Assembly: GCF_024753145.1 (NCBI RefSeq)
Contig: NZ_JANUGU010000011.1
Location: forward strand, 62,001-126,000
DNA: 64,000 nt
Direction: 5' to 3'
Origin: Massilia terrae
GTDB taxonomy: Bacteria; Pseudomonadota; Gammaproteobacteria; Burkholderiales; Burkholderiaceae_D
Part shown: one piece after another, positions 43,528 through 51,897 of the stretch
Position numbering within the stretch: the stretch's first letter is position 1
Layout of the letters: every line of letters starts with the position of its first letter
The notes under the pieces: generated by a model
The model's database searches: none
What the model saw: the letters and a program-made list of their open reading frames with translations, nothing else
What the model was told of the DNA's origin: nothing
Made by a program: the position numbers and the translations under genes

Positions 43528-44001
43528 TTATTCTTCGATCATCTGGCGCTGCAGGTAGTTTTGCAGGCCGACCTTGATGATCAGGTCGAGCTGGGTTTCG
43601 AGCCAGTCGATGTGTTCTTCGGTGTCTTCGAGGATGAGCAGCAGCAGGTCGCGCGAGACGTAGTCGGCGCCGGCTTCGCAGGCGGCAATGCCTTCCTTGA
43701 CCGTGAGCTGGGCCGCGCGTTCGAGCTTGAGGTCGCATTCCAGCATTTCCGGCGTGGATTCGCCGACCAGCAGCTTGTGCAGGGCTTGCAGGTTGGGCAG
43801 GCCATCCAGCGTCAGGATCCGTTCGATCAGGCGGTCGGCGTGCTTCATCTCGCCGATCGATTCGTCGTATTCCTTCTTGGCCAGCTTGGGCAGGCCCCAA
43901 TGCCGGTACATCCGCGCGTGCAGGAAGTACTGGTTGACGGCCGTGAGTTCATTGGTCAGCTGCGCGTTCAGCAGCCGGATGATGTTGGGGTCGCCCTTCA
44001 T
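43528..44001 (-). CDS. bfr: Bacterioferritin
   Basis: This 157-residue protein builds a 24-mer haem-containing iron store. Ferroxidase ligands are in place (Glu18, Glu51, His54, Glu94 region, EDTEEHIDWLE near 127-130), and Met52 is the haem ligand between subunits. ATG 44001 is supported by AGAGGG and by the family start MKGDPNIIRLLN. It lies 117 bases downstream of bfd in the same direction. Confidence 0.97.
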   Translation of the reverse strand: MKGDPNIIRLLNAQLTNELTAVNQYFLHARMYRHWGLPKLAKKEYDESIGEMKHADRLIERILTLDGLPNLQALHKLLVGESTPEMLECDLKLERAAQLTVKEGIAACEAGADYVSRDLLLLILEDTEEHIDWLETQLDLIIKVGLQNYLQRQMIEE

Positions 44002-44118
44002 TGGAATCCCTCTTCTTGTCAGAGTGTTTATGGCCACTCTACCAGAAGTGCTCGCATCCGGGCGCGCCGGAAGGTCGCGGCGCTGAACCTAAAGAGAAGG
44101 TTTTTCAGTTGAGGCCGA

Positions 44119-44337
44119 TCAGGCGGAGGTTTTCGACGCGCGCCGCAGCTCGGTGATGCGCGACTCGGCCTTGCTGTCGAGGTGGGCGTGCAGGACTTCG
44201 CGCGCATAGCTGACGCATTTGCCGCAGCAGGTGCCCACCCCCAGTTCGCGGTGCAGCTCGGCCATGGAGTCGATCCCCAGGTCGATGGCCGCGCGGATTT
44301 CACGGTCGGAGATGTTGTTGCAGATGCAGACGATCAT
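44119..44337 (-). CDS. bfd: Bacterioferritin-associated ferredoxin
   Basis: This 72-residue 2Fe-2S protein has the Bfd cysteine pattern: MIVCICNNIS (Cys4, Cys6) and TCCGKCVSYAREVL, with Cys at 38 and 41 expected to complete the cluster. It donates electrons to bacterioferritin to release iron. A clear Fur-like box stands 30-48 bases upstream, so it should be induced by iron starvation. It is divergent from feoAB and upstream of bfr. Confidence 0.95.
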   Translation of the reverse strand: MIVCICNNISDREIRAAIDLGIDSMAELHRELGVGTCCGKCVSYAREVLHAHLDSKAESRITELRRASKTSA

Positions 44338-44366
44338 GGGGCTTCCTGAACTGTTGTCATCAAATA

Positions 44367-44385
44367 AATGAGAATCGTTCTCATT
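44367..44385. promoter_or_regulatory. Fur box in the bfd/feoA divergent region
   Basis: Perfect arms AATGAGAA and TTCTCATT flank three bases. This is a strong match to the Fur consensus of inverted ATGATAAT-like half-sites. It is adjacent to the bfd start. Confidence 0.75.
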
Positions 44386-44470
44386 CGCAGTCTATTTTGC
44401 GCCGGTCGGGGCCGCGATGCAAGCCTTTTGTTGCGCAATTGAGGCAGCGCGGCGCCGCGTGTACAAATCG

Positions 44471-44491
44471 CAAATAGAAATTATTCGCATT
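44471..44491. promoter_or_regulatory. Second Fur-like box, next to feoA
   Basis: CAAATAGAAATTATTCGCAT is an AT-rich imperfect palindrome resembling the 19-base Fur site. It lies 44-64 bases upstream of the chosen feoA start and directly in front of the alternative start at 44499. Confidence 0.45.
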
Positions 44492-44534
44492 TAGGTTTAT
44501 GATGTTCTCATCTGTCCTGAAAGTGGCACCCATC

Positions 44535-44795
44535 ATGACCCTGGCACCGACCCTCACCACGCTCGACACCCTCAAGGCAGGGGAGAGCGCCACCGTGATC
44601 CACCTCGCCCCTTCCGCCAACGCGGACGGGCTGGACGTGCCGCGCCGGCTGATGGAACTGGGCTTCGTCCCGGGCGAGCGCATCCGCATGCTGAAGCGCG
44701 GCCTGCCGGGCGGGCCGCTGGCGGTCAAGGTCGGCCAGTCGACCTTCGCGCTGCGCCGCTTCGAGGCGGCGCTGGTGTCGATCCGCGCGGAATAA
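44535..44795 (+). CDS. feoA: Ferrous iron transport protein A
   Basis: This 86-residue SH3-like cytoplasmic protein has DVPRRLMELGFVPGERIRMLKRGLPGGPLAVKV and the C-terminal FALRRFEAALV, all typical of FeoA. It assists FeoB. The start is uncertain: ATG 44535 gives the usual FeoA length, whereas ATG 44499 would add 12 residues and sit right behind a Fur-like box. feoB starts three bases after the stop. Confidence 0.92.
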   Translation: MTLAPTLTTLDTLKAGESATVIHLAPSANADGLDVPRRLMELGFVPGERIRMLKRGLPGGPLAVKVGQSTFALRRFEAALVSIRAE

Positions 44796-44798
44796 GCG

Positions 44799-46682
44799 AT
44801 GGGTGCAGTCGAACAGCAAGTGGCGGCCAGGGCGCCGCTGATTGCGTTGCTGGGCAATCCGAACTGCGGCAAGACGGCCCTGTTCAACCGCCTGACCGGC
44901 GCGCGCCAGAAGGTCGCCAACTACGCCGGCGTCACCATCGAGCGCAAGGAAGGCAGCTTCACCTCGCCCGCCGGGCGCGCCTTCCGCGTGCTCGACCTGC
45001 CGGGCGCCTACAGCCTGTCGGCCCACACTCCCGATGAAGCGATCACGCGCGACGTGGTGGCCGGCCTGCGCCCGGGCGAGGCGGCGCCGGATGCGGTGGT
45101 GTGCGTGGTCAACGCCACCAACCTGCGCCTGAACCTGCGCCTGGTGCTGGAGATCCGCCGCCTCGGCCTGCCGATGGTGCTGGCCCTGAACATGGTGGAC
45201 GTGGCGAAGAAGCGCGGCATCGTGGTCGACACCGCCAAGCTGGAAGCGGAACTGGGCATGCCGGTGGTGGAGACGGTGGCGATCCACAGCGGCGGCGAGA
45301 AGGCGCTGCTGGCGCTGCTCGACCGCCTGCCCTTCGAGCAGGCGCCGCCGCCGCAGCCGCTGTCGGCGATCGACGCGGTGTCGGTCGAGGACACCCAGCG
45401 CGAAGTGCGCCGCATCCTCGACCTCGCCACCAGCCACGCCAACGACACCGGCAACCTCAGCGAGCAGATCGATGCGGTGGTGCTGCATCCGGTGGCCGGC
45501 CCGATCCTGCTGGCGGCGATCATGTTCCTGGTGTTCCAGGCCGTGTTCAGCTGGGCCCAGTTCCCGATGGACCTGATCAAGAGCGGCGTGGAGGCGGCCG
45601 GCACCTGGGCCGGGCAGCTGCTGCCGGACGGCCCGTTGCGCGGCCTGCTGGTGGACGGCATCTTCGGCGGCGTCGGCACGGTGCTGCAGTTCCTGCCGCA
45701 GATCCTGATCCTGTTCTTCTTCATCCTGGTGCTGGAGGATTGCGGCTACCTGCCGCGCGCCGCCTTCCTGCTCGACCGCATGATGGGCGGGGTCGGGCTG
45801 TCCGGCCGCGCCTTCATTCCGCTGTTGTCCTCGTTCGCCTGCGCGATCCCGGGGATCATGGCGGCGCGCACCATCCAGAATCCGCGCGACCGGCTGGTGA
45901 CGATCATGATCGCGCCGCTGATGACGTGCTCGGCGCGCCTGCCGGTGTATGCCCTGATCATTGCCGCCTTCATCCCGAGCAAGGTGGTGGGCGGCGTGAT
46001 GAACCTGCAGGGGCTGGTGCTGTTCCTGCTGTACGTGGCGGGCGTTGCCAGCGCGATGGCGGTGGCCTGGTTCATCAAGCGCACGCTGGGCGCGAACCGC
46101 CAGCAGCCGCTGATGCTGGAGCTGCCGGCCTACCACTGGCCGCACCTGCACAACCTGGCGCTCGGCTTGTGGGAGCGGGCGCGCATCTTCCTGACCCGCG
46201 TCGGCACCGTGATCCTGACGCTGATGGTGCTGGTGTGGTTCCTGTCCAGCTTCCCCGGCGCGCCGGCGGGGGCGACCGAACCGCCGATCTATTACAGCAT
46301 CGCGGGCATGCTGGGGCGGGCGCTGTCGGTGGTGTTCGCGCCGATCGGCTTCGGCTGGCAAATCTGCATCGCGCTGGTGCCGGGCATGGCGGCGCGCGAA
46401 GTGGCCGTGGGCGCGCTCGGCACCGTGTACGCGCTGTCCGGCGGCGGCGAGGATATCGCCAATGCGCTGGCGCCGGTGCTGGCGCATTCGTGGTCGCTGG
46501 CCACCGCGCTGTCGCTGCTGGCGTGGTATGTGTTCGCGCCGCAGTGCATGTCGACCTTGTCGGTGGTGCGGCGCGAGACGGGCAGCGTGCGCTGGTCCTT
46601 CATCATGACGGGGTATATGTTCGCGCTGGCCTACACGGCGTCGTTCATCACCTACCGCGTGGCGCTGGCACTGGGAGGCTGA
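44799..46682 (+). CDS. feoB: Ferrous iron transporter FeoB
   Basis: This 627-residue inner-membrane protein has an N-terminal G-domain (GNPNCGKTALFNRL, DLPGAYSL, NMVDVAKK). A short helical spacer precedes about eight to ten membrane segments with two GATE-like halves (GRAFIPLLSSFACAIPGIMAAR and VPGMAAREVAVGALGTVYAL). It imports Fe2+. It is shorter than the 773-residue E. coli FeoB, as is common in Betaproteobacteria. Confidence 0.96.
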   Translation: MGAVEQQVAARAPLIALLGNPNCGKTALFNRLTGARQKVANYAGVTIERKEGSFTSPAGRAFRVLDLPGAYSLSAHTPDEAITRDVVAGLRPGEAAPDAVVCVVNATNLRLNLRLVLEIRRLGLPMVLALNMVDVAKKRGIVVDTAKLEAELGMPVVETVAIHSGGEKALLALLDRLPFEQAPPPQPLSAIDAVSVEDTQREVRRILDLATSHANDTGNLSEQIDAVVLHPVAGPILLAAIMFLVFQAVFSWAQFPMDLIKSGVEAAGTWAGQLLPDGPLRGLLVDGIFGGVGTVLQFLPQILILFFFILVLEDCGYLPRAAFLLDRMMGGVGLSGRAFIPLLSSFACAIPGIMAARTIQNPRDRLVTIMIAPLMTCSARLPVYALIIAAFIPSKVVGGVMNLQGLVLFLLYVAGVASAMAVAWFIKRTLGANRQQPLMLELPAYHWPHLHNLALGLWERARIFLTRVGTVILTLMVLVWFLSSFPGAPAGATEPPIYYSIAGMLGRALSVVFAPIGFGWQICIALVPGMAAREVAVGALGTVYALSGGGEDIANALAPVLAHSWSLATALSLLAWYVFAPQCMSTLSVVRRETGSVRWSFIMTGYMFALAYTASFITYRVALALGG

Positions 46683-46687
46683 GGATC

Positions 46688-46951
46688 ATGGTCCAGTACC
46701 TGATTGTCGGACTGATCGTGCTGGTGGCGGCGCTGCAGGTGGCGCGCAAGTCCATGCCGGCCGCGTGGCGGCGCAAGCTGGTGTATCTGCTCAGCGGGCG
46801 CAAGGCGGGGGCGCAGTCGAAGATGGTGAAGTGGCTGGATACGGATGCCAGCTGCGGCAGCGGGTGTGACACGTGCAAGGCGTGCGAGACCGAGCCGCAG
46901 CCGCCGGCCGAGGGCAAGCACCGCGTGATCAAGCTGCGGGTCGAGCGCTAG
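46688..46951 (+). CDS. Small Cys-rich membrane protein behind feoB
   Basis: This 87-residue protein has one N-terminal helix (YLIVGLIVLVAALQVA), a basic stretch, then the cluster CGSGCDTCKAC with four Cys (about 57-65), and a basic tail. It occupies the FeoC position five bases after feoB and has GAGG upstream of the ATG. FeoC is a winged-helix protein with a Cys cluster; this one has no winged helix, so it is not a plain FeoC. I recall short proteins of this kind behind feoB in related bacteria (DUF6587-like), but function is unknown. It might bind an Fe-S cluster or iron. Confidence 0.8.
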   Translation: MVQYLIVGLIVLVAALQVARKSMPAAWRRKLVYLLSGRKAGAQSKMVKWLDTDASCGSGCDTCKACETEPQPPAEGKHRVIKLRVER

Positions 46952-46999
46952 GCCGCGTGACTGCACGCTCAGCATGGGTCCTCGCCTGCGCGAGGACGA
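46952..46999. repeat. Partial REP-like element (copy g)
   Basis: Only the right half of the dimer is present: the spacer motif GCTCAGCATGG, then a hairpin GTCCTCGC / GCGAGGAC that ends in GACG. The left hairpin is missing. It lies between the convergent feo operon and the following gene. Confidence 0.6.
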
Positions 47000-47017
47000 C
47001 GTGGCTGGTGCTCGGGG

Positions 47018-47392
47018 TCAGTTCGTGACCACGTGCCACGCGCCCTGCATCAGCTTGTCGCCGGTCTTGTCGCCCGGGTTCTTGTCCTTGATGAAGGTGT
47101 ACAGCGGCTTGCCCTTGTAGGTGATCTGCAGGCTGCCGTCCGGCCGCTTGATGGTGTTGAAGGGCGGCGACAGCACCGCCGTGCTGGCCTGCACAGGCGG
47201 CCAGTTGTCGGCGCATTTGTCGAGGCACGCGCTTTTGCGGCGCTTGTCCTTGTCGAAGGTGTAGACGGTCATGCCCCGGGCGTCGACCAGCACGCCGTTC
47301 TGCTTGTGCAAGGGGACGTCGTCCTGCGCCAGCACGGGCCCCGCGACGAGGGCGGCGGCGATGACTGCGGTATATAGGCTGAGGGATTTCAT
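47018..47392 (-). CDS. Secreted protein with PF03640-type repeats
   Basis: This 124-residue protein has a signal peptide (about 1-22, ...GPVLA-QD). Two repeats of the secreted repeat/Lipoprotein_15 type follow: GVLVDARGMTVYTFDKDKRRKSACLDKCADNWPP, and a second ending in GKPLYTFIKDKNPGDKTGD. The CLDKCADNWPP disulfide pair is the family mark. Function is unknown. The start is chosen at MKSLSLYTA. Confidence 0.88.
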   Translation of the reverse strand: MKSLSLYTAVIAAALVAGPVLAQDDVPLHKQNGVLVDARGMTVYTFDKDKRRKSACLDKCADNWPPVQASTAVLSPPFNTIKRPDGSLQITYKGKPLYTFIKDKNPGDKTGDKLMQGAWHVVTN

Positions 47393-47442
47393 TTGCACGC
47401 TCCAAAGAAACACAACTCTACCGGGACCACTGCCATCTTATT

Positions 47443-48318
47443 TTAGCGCATGCCGAGCTTTTGCATGAGTTTGTTTGCATCGAAAGGCGCGTGCACCTTG
47501 ATGTCGTTGTCGAAGTAGCAGAACAGGTCGCGCCTGGCGCGTTGCGGCGGCGCCTTGCCGGACACCCTTTGCGCATCGTCCGGCTGGCCGCCGCCGGTCC
47601 AGGCGCGAATCCGCGCGGCCCAGCGCTCCAGCGCCTCGTCGCTGTAGCCGCTGGCGTACAGCTCCTTGTCGCCGTGCAGGCGCAGGTACATGAAGTCGGC
47701 GGTCACGTCTTCCATATAGGGCCATTTGCCGGCGGTATCGGCCACCACCAGCGCGATCTTGTATTGACGCAGCAGGGCGATGAAGGCCTCGTCGCGAAAG
47801 CTCTCGTGGCGGACCTCGATGGCGTGGCGCAGCGGGCGTTTCGGGCCGGCGTCGAGCGAGGTGCGGCCTTCCATGCGGGGCTCGTATTGGCGGGCCCTGG
47901 CCAGCGCTGCGTCGGTGTCGTGCGGCAGGCAGCGGAAGAAGCGCTCCATGCGGTCCGGTTCGAACTTGAAGTTGGGCGGAAACTGCCACAGGAAGGGGCC
48001 GAGCTTTTCGCGCAGTTCGAACACGCCGGAGGCGAGCACGTTGGCGACCGGGCCTTCCGGTTCGGACAGGCGCAGGATGTGGGTCAGGTAGCGGTTGCCC
48101 TTCACCGAGAACATGAAGCCGGGCGGGGTGGCGGCGTACCAGGCGGCGTAGCTTTCCGGACGCTGCAGGGAGTAGAAGGAGCCGTTGATCTCGATGGTGG
48201 GCAGCTGGCGCGAGGCGTATTCGAGCTCGCGGTGTTGCGCCAGGCCTTCCGGGTAGAACACGCCGCGCCAGGGCGCGTAGCGCCAGCCGGAGATGCCGAT
48301 GTAGATGGAGCCGCTCAT
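47443..48318 (-). CDS. DUF72 family protein
   Basis: This 291-residue TIM-barrel protein has the DUF72 pattern: IYIGISGWRYAPWRGVFYP, EINGSFYSLQRPESYAAW, FMFSVKGNRYLTH, AIEVRHESF, DFMYLRLHG and the C-terminal CYFDNDIKVHAPFDANKL. The biochemical role of this widespread family is not established. The start is chosen at MSGSIYIGISG. A REP dimer lies upstream. Confidence 0.92.
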   Translation of the reverse strand: MSGSIYIGISGWRYAPWRGVFYPEGLAQHRELEYASRQLPTIEINGSFYSLQRPESYAAWYAATPPGFMFSVKGNRYLTHILRLSEPEGPVANVLASGVFELREKLGPFLWQFPPNFKFEPDRMERFFRCLPHDTDAALARARQYEPRMEGRTSLDAGPKRPLRHAIEVRHESFRDEAFIALLRQYKIALVVADTAGKWPYMEDVTADFMYLRLHGDKELYASGYSDEALERWAARIRAWTGGGQPDDAQRVSGKAPPQRARRDLFCYFDNDIKVHAPFDANKLMQKLGMR

Positions 48319-48385
48319 GATCGGCTCAAGATAGCGCGGCGGCCGGGAAGGCTCTGTGTGGTGGCGAACACTGCTTCCCCCAAAA

Positions 48386-48476
48386 CCGTCGTCCCGGCGC
48401 AGGCCGGGACCCATGCTGCGCTGGCGTTTCGACAACGCAAGCTGTCTATGGGTCCCGGCCTGCGCCGGGACGACGG
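48386..48476 (-). repeat. REP-like dimer (copy h), reverse orientation
   Basis: Outer arms CCGTCGTCCCGG and CCGGGACGACGG flank two hairpins with spacer motifs CATGCTG and TCTATGGG. It lies between the DUF72 gene and the CocE-type hydrolase gene, just past the stop of the latter. Confidence 0.85.
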
Positions 48477-48484
48477 TTGGAGGG

Positions 48485-50407
48485 TTATTTCACGACCGGC
48501 AGCTCGATCCGGCTTTCCTGGCCCGGCGCGTGGTAGATCCGCTGGGTCGCCTTCTGGTAGTCCGCCGGGGTGGCGTAGAAGATGTTGGGAACGAAGGTCT
48601 GCGGGTTGCGGTCATACAGCGGGTACCAGCTCGACTGCACCTGCACCATGATCCGGTGACCCGGCAGGAACACGTGGTCGACGTTCGGCAGCGCGAACTG
48701 GAAGTTGGTCGGCTTGTTCGCCACCAGCGCGTGCGGCTTGTCGAAGCCGTCCACGTAGCGCCCGCGCAGGATGTCCATCGCGATCGCCAGCTGGTAGCCG
48801 CCCAGCTCCGGCTGGCGCGCGACTTCGTCCGGGTAGACGTCGATCAGCTTGACCACCCAGTCCGAGTCCGTGCCGCTGGTCGAGGCCACCAGCTTCACCT
48901 GCGGCTGGCCGGCCAGCTGCAGCGGCGCCTTCAGCGGTTCGCTCACCCAGCTGAGCACGTCCGGGCGGTCGACCACGGCGCGCTGGTCGGTCACCAGCCA
49001 CGGGCGCCAGACGTTGCCGTCGCCCATGCGCACCGGGCGCGGCACGAAGGGCACCGGCTTGGCCGGGTCCGACACGTACTCGTCATAGGCGCTGCCGGCG
49101 GCCGGCTTGTCGAAGCCGAGCTTGCCCGAAGCCTGCAGGTAGAGCGGGGTGGCGGCCGGCGCCAGCGGCCATTTGTCGAGGCGGTGCCAGCGGTTGGGGC
49201 CGGTCTGGTAGGACCACACCGGCGGGGTGTCGGCCTTCGGCGCGCCGTCCATCAGGTACTGGTCGAAGAAGGGCAGCATGATGTCGTGGCGGAACTGGGC
49301 GGCGGTGTCGCCGCTCCACTTGAACGGGCCCAGGCTGGAGCCGTCGCCATTCACCTGGCTGTGGCGCCACGGACCCACCACGAGGAAGTTCCTGTCGTTG
49401 TTCTTGTCCTTCGGCTCGAGCGCGGCGTACACCGCGTAGGCGCCGTAGATGTCTTCCTGGTCCCAGCGCGACACCAGGTTCATGGTCGGCACCGTCAACG
49501 GGCGCGCGCCCAGGATCTTGTCCAGCGCCTGGTGCTGCCAGTAGCCGTCGTAGGCCGGGTGTTCGAAGACCTTCTTCGTGAAGTTCAGCTGGTCGATGCC
49601 GTACCGGTGGGCGAAGTCGCCGGCCGAGCCGGCGCGCAGGAAGGCGTCGTAGTCGTCGTGGATGCCGGTGACAATCTCCGCGCCCTTGCCGGGCGCCGCG
49701 TTCTGGCCGGTGATGTAGGCGAAGTTCGATTCGCGGAAGGCGCCGTTGTGGAACCAGTCGTCGCCGCGCCAGCCATCCACCATCGGGCTTTCCGGCACCG
49801 CCGCCTTCAGCGCCGGGTGCGGGTCGACCAGTGCCATCAGCACGGTGAAGCCTTCGTAGGAGGAGCCGACCATGCCCACCTTGCCGTTCGACTGCTTGAC
49901 GTTCTTCACCAGCCAGTCGATGGTGTCGTACGCATCGGTCGAGTGGTCGACCTGGGTGTTGTTCAGGGGGCCGCGCAGCGGGCGCGTCATCACGTAGTCG
50001 CCTTCGCTGCCGTACTTGCCGCGCACGTCCTGGTAGACCCGGATGTAGCCGTGCTCGATGAAGGCGTCGTCGGCGTCGCCCAGCGCGGAATCGATGTGCG
50101 GGCTTTCCATCCGCTCGGCGCGCTTGGAAGCGTTGTACGGGGTGCGGGTCAGCATGATCGGCGCGTGGCTGGCGCCGTTCGGGATCACGATCACGGTGTG
50201 CAGCTTGACGCCGTCGCGCATCGGGATCATCACGTCCTGCCTGGTGTAGTCGGCGCCGGGCGCCAGCACTTCGAATTTCTTGGCCGGGATGTCGGGCGCC
50301 ATCGCCGGGGTCTGGGTCTGGGCGAGGGCCGGCGCGCAGGCGGCGGCGAGCAGGAGCGGAAGCAGGCGCGGATGCAGGCGCGGATGCAACTTGCGGGAAC
50401 GGTACAT
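48485..50407 (-). CDS. CocE/NonD-family alpha/beta hydrolase (S15-like)
   Basis: This 640-residue protein has a signal peptide rich in Arg-His-Leu (about 1-29, ...CAPALA-QT). The X-Pro dipeptidyl-peptidase/CocE fold includes VMIPMRDGVKLHTVIVIP, the nucleophile in VGMVGSSYEG and a C-terminal jelly-roll domain (about 450-640). Related enzymes hydrolyse acylated substrates such as cocaine esters, glutaryl-7-ACA or alpha-amino acid esters; the natural substrate is unknown. GGAG precedes the ATG. Confidence 0.92.
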   Translation of the reverse strand: MYRSRKLHPRLHPRLLPLLLAAACAPALAQTQTPAMAPDIPAKKFEVLAPGADYTRQDVMIPMRDGVKLHTVIVIPNGASHAPIMLTRTPYNASKRAERMESPHIDSALGDADDAFIEHGYIRVYQDVRGKYGSEGDYVMTRPLRGPLNNTQVDHSTDAYDTIDWLVKNVKQSNGKVGMVGSSYEGFTVLMALVDPHPALKAAVPESPMVDGWRGDDWFHNGAFRESNFAYITGQNAAPGKGAEIVTGIHDDYDAFLRAGSAGDFAHRYGIDQLNFTKKVFEHPAYDGYWQHQALDKILGARPLTVPTMNLVSRWDQEDIYGAYAVYAALEPKDKNNDRNFLVVGPWRHSQVNGDGSSLGPFKWSGDTAAQFRHDIMLPFFDQYLMDGAPKADTPPVWSYQTGPNRWHRLDKWPLAPAATPLYLQASGKLGFDKPAAGSAYDEYVSDPAKPVPFVPRPVRMGDGNVWRPWLVTDQRAVVDRPDVLSWVSEPLKAPLQLAGQPQVKLVASTSGTDSDWVVKLIDVYPDEVARQPELGGYQLAIAMDILRGRYVDGFDKPHALVANKPTNFQFALPNVDHVFLPGHRIMVQVQSSWYPLYDRNPQTFVPNIFYATPADYQKATQRIYHAPGQESRIELPVVK

Positions 50408-50594
50408 CGGGATCTCCAAGAATCGTTGTTGTGTGAGCGGGCCGGTAGGCCAAGTTGCCGCCGAGAATGTTACACCGAACTGTGGCGGCGCGTGCGTCCG
50501 GTGCGCATCAATACCGATGCGGTTCCCGGCCGCGCCGAAGCAGGCGATAATGCGCAACTCAGCGGGTCATCCGCGCGGACTTCGATAATCAAAC

Positions 50595-51368
50595 ATGGGC
50601 AAGCTGCTTGCGATCGATGGCCTGAACATCGTCAGGCGCGTGTACGAGGCCAGCCCCGAGCCGGACTCGGAGCTGAAGGCCGGCATCGCGCTGCGCCACG
50701 CCTTCGCCTCCTTCGGGCGGCTGCTGGAAGCGCACGCGCCGACCCACGTGCTGGCCGCCTTCGACCATGGCGGCGCGACCTGGCGCCACGCGCTGTACCC
50801 GCGCTACCGCGAGCACCGCGCGCCGATGCCGTCCTTCCTGCGCGATGCGCTGCCGGAATTCCACGCCTCGCTCAAGCGGGTCGGGGTGCATGCGCTCAGC
50901 GTGCCGGAGGTCGAGGCCGACGACGTGATCGGCACCGGCGTGCTGCGCTGGCTGGCGGAGGGCCGCGGCGAGGCGGTGGTGGCCACCACCGACAAGGACC
51001 TGCATGCGCTGATCGCCGACGGTGCACTGGTGTGGGACCACTTCAAGGGCGAATGGCACGACGATGCCTGGGTGCGCCAGCGCTTCGGGGTCGGGTCCGA
51101 GCGCCTGCACGACCTGCTGGCGCTGATGGGCGACGCCACCGATGGCGTGCCCGGCGTGTCCAAGGTCGGCATGAAGACGGCCGCGCGCCTGCTCAATGCC
51201 TACGGCGACCTGGACGCGGTGATGGCCGGCGCCGGCATCCTCAAGACGCCGCTGGGCGAACGGCTGCGCGCCGAGCGCGAGATCCTGTACCTGTCGCGCC
51301 GGCTGGTGGCGCTCAAGACCGATGTGCGGCTGGGCGTGACGTGGAAGATGCTGGCTTACGAGGCGTGA
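50595..51368 (+). CDS. 5'-3' exonuclease/flap endonuclease-like protein
   Basis: This 257-residue protein is of the PIN-like FEN family found in the Pol I N-terminus and in Xni. N-terminal metal-site residues are in LLAIDGLNIV and EVEADDVIGTG, then TTDKDLHAL. A helix-hairpin-helix DNA-binding motif (MGDATDGVPGVSKVGMKTAARLL) follows. It would act on 5' flaps or single-stranded DNA. The conserved acidic residues appear intact. The receiver gene starts 24 bases after the stop. Confidence 0.9.
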   Translation: MGKLLAIDGLNIVRRVYEASPEPDSELKAGIALRHAFASFGRLLEAHAPTHVLAAFDHGGATWRHALYPRYREHRAPMPSFLRDALPEFHASLKRVGVHALSVPEVEADDVIGTGVLRWLAEGRGEAVVATTDKDLHALIADGALVWDHFKGEWHDDAWVRQRFGVGSERLHDLLALMGDATDGVPGVSKVGMKTAARLLNAYGDLDAVMAGAGILKTPLGERLRAEREILYLSRRLVALKTDVRLGVTWKMLAYEA

Positions 51369-51392
51369 GGATATGAAGGACGGGAACCAGGA

Positions 51393-51782
51393 ATGCTCAA
51401 GGCGCTGATCGTCGACGCGAATGCGATTTCGCGCGGCTTGCTCAATACCGTGCTGAGCGAGGGCGGCCACGACGTCGTCGCCCAGACCCACACCGGCGCG
51501 CAGGGGCTGGCGCTGGCGCTCAAGCACCAGCCGCAGCTGGTCTGCGTCGCGCGCGAGCAGGCCGAGGATGACGGCCAGTTTGTCGAGCAGTTGCGGGCGC
51601 AGCTGCCCAAGGCCATCGTGTTCATGGTGTCGGGCTCGCTGGATGCGCCGGCCATTCAGGCGGCCATGGCGCGCGGGGTCCACGGCTTCATCGTCAAGCC
51701 ATTCAAGGCCGATGCCGTGCTGCGCACGATCCGTAATACCGTCCTCGCCATCGTCAGGAAACAGCGCCCGCAACCAGGCTGA
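51393..51782 (+). CDS. Stand-alone receiver domain lacking the phospho-acceptor Asp
   Basis: This 129-residue CheY-like protein shows LIVDANAISR (only one Asp, residue 8, of the usual acidic pair), FMVSGSLD and the conserved Lys102 in IVKPF. The phosphorylation position, normally in a LLDxxxP block, reads PQLVCVAREQAEDD, so the Asp is replaced by Ala53. It is therefore probably a pseudo-receiver that is not phosphorylated in the normal way. Its stop codon falls in the first unit of a 12-base tandem repeat. It may be cotranscribed with the exonuclease gene. The partner is unknown. Confidence 0.82.
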   Translation: MLKALIVDANAISRGLLNTVLSEGGHDVVAQTHTGAQGLALALKHQPQLVCVAREQAEDDGQFVEQLRAQLPKAIVFMVSGSLDAPAIQAAMARGVHGFIVKPFKADAVLRTIRNTVLAIVRKQRPQPG

Positions 51783-51897
51783 GAGCGAGGCTGAGAACGA
51801 GGCTGAGAGCGAGGCTGAGAACGAGGCTGAGAACGAGACTGAGAACGAGGCTGAGAACGAGACTGAGAACGAGGCTGAGAACGAGACTGAGAACGAG
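51778..51897 (+). repeat. Tandem array of ten 12-base units
   Basis: The unit is GCTGAGAACGAG with variants GCTGAGAGCGAG and ACTGAGAACGAG; all ten copies are in register. In one plus frame it reads AENE/AESE/TENE without a stop, and on the minus strand LVLS. It begins inside the last codons of the receiver gene, which stops in unit 1. Confidence 0.95.

Noticed and set aside
44499..44534. Upstream start for feoA
   Set aside because: It would extend FeoA by 12 residues with no family-like sequence and place the start directly behind a Fur-like box. It is kept only as an alternative.
46952..46999. Full REP dimer behind the feo operon
   Set aside because: Only the spacer end and the right hairpin are present; the left hairpin is absent, so it is listed as partial.
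51778..51897. CRISPR array
   Set aside because: Units are only 12 bases, contiguous and without spacers, and no cas gene is near.
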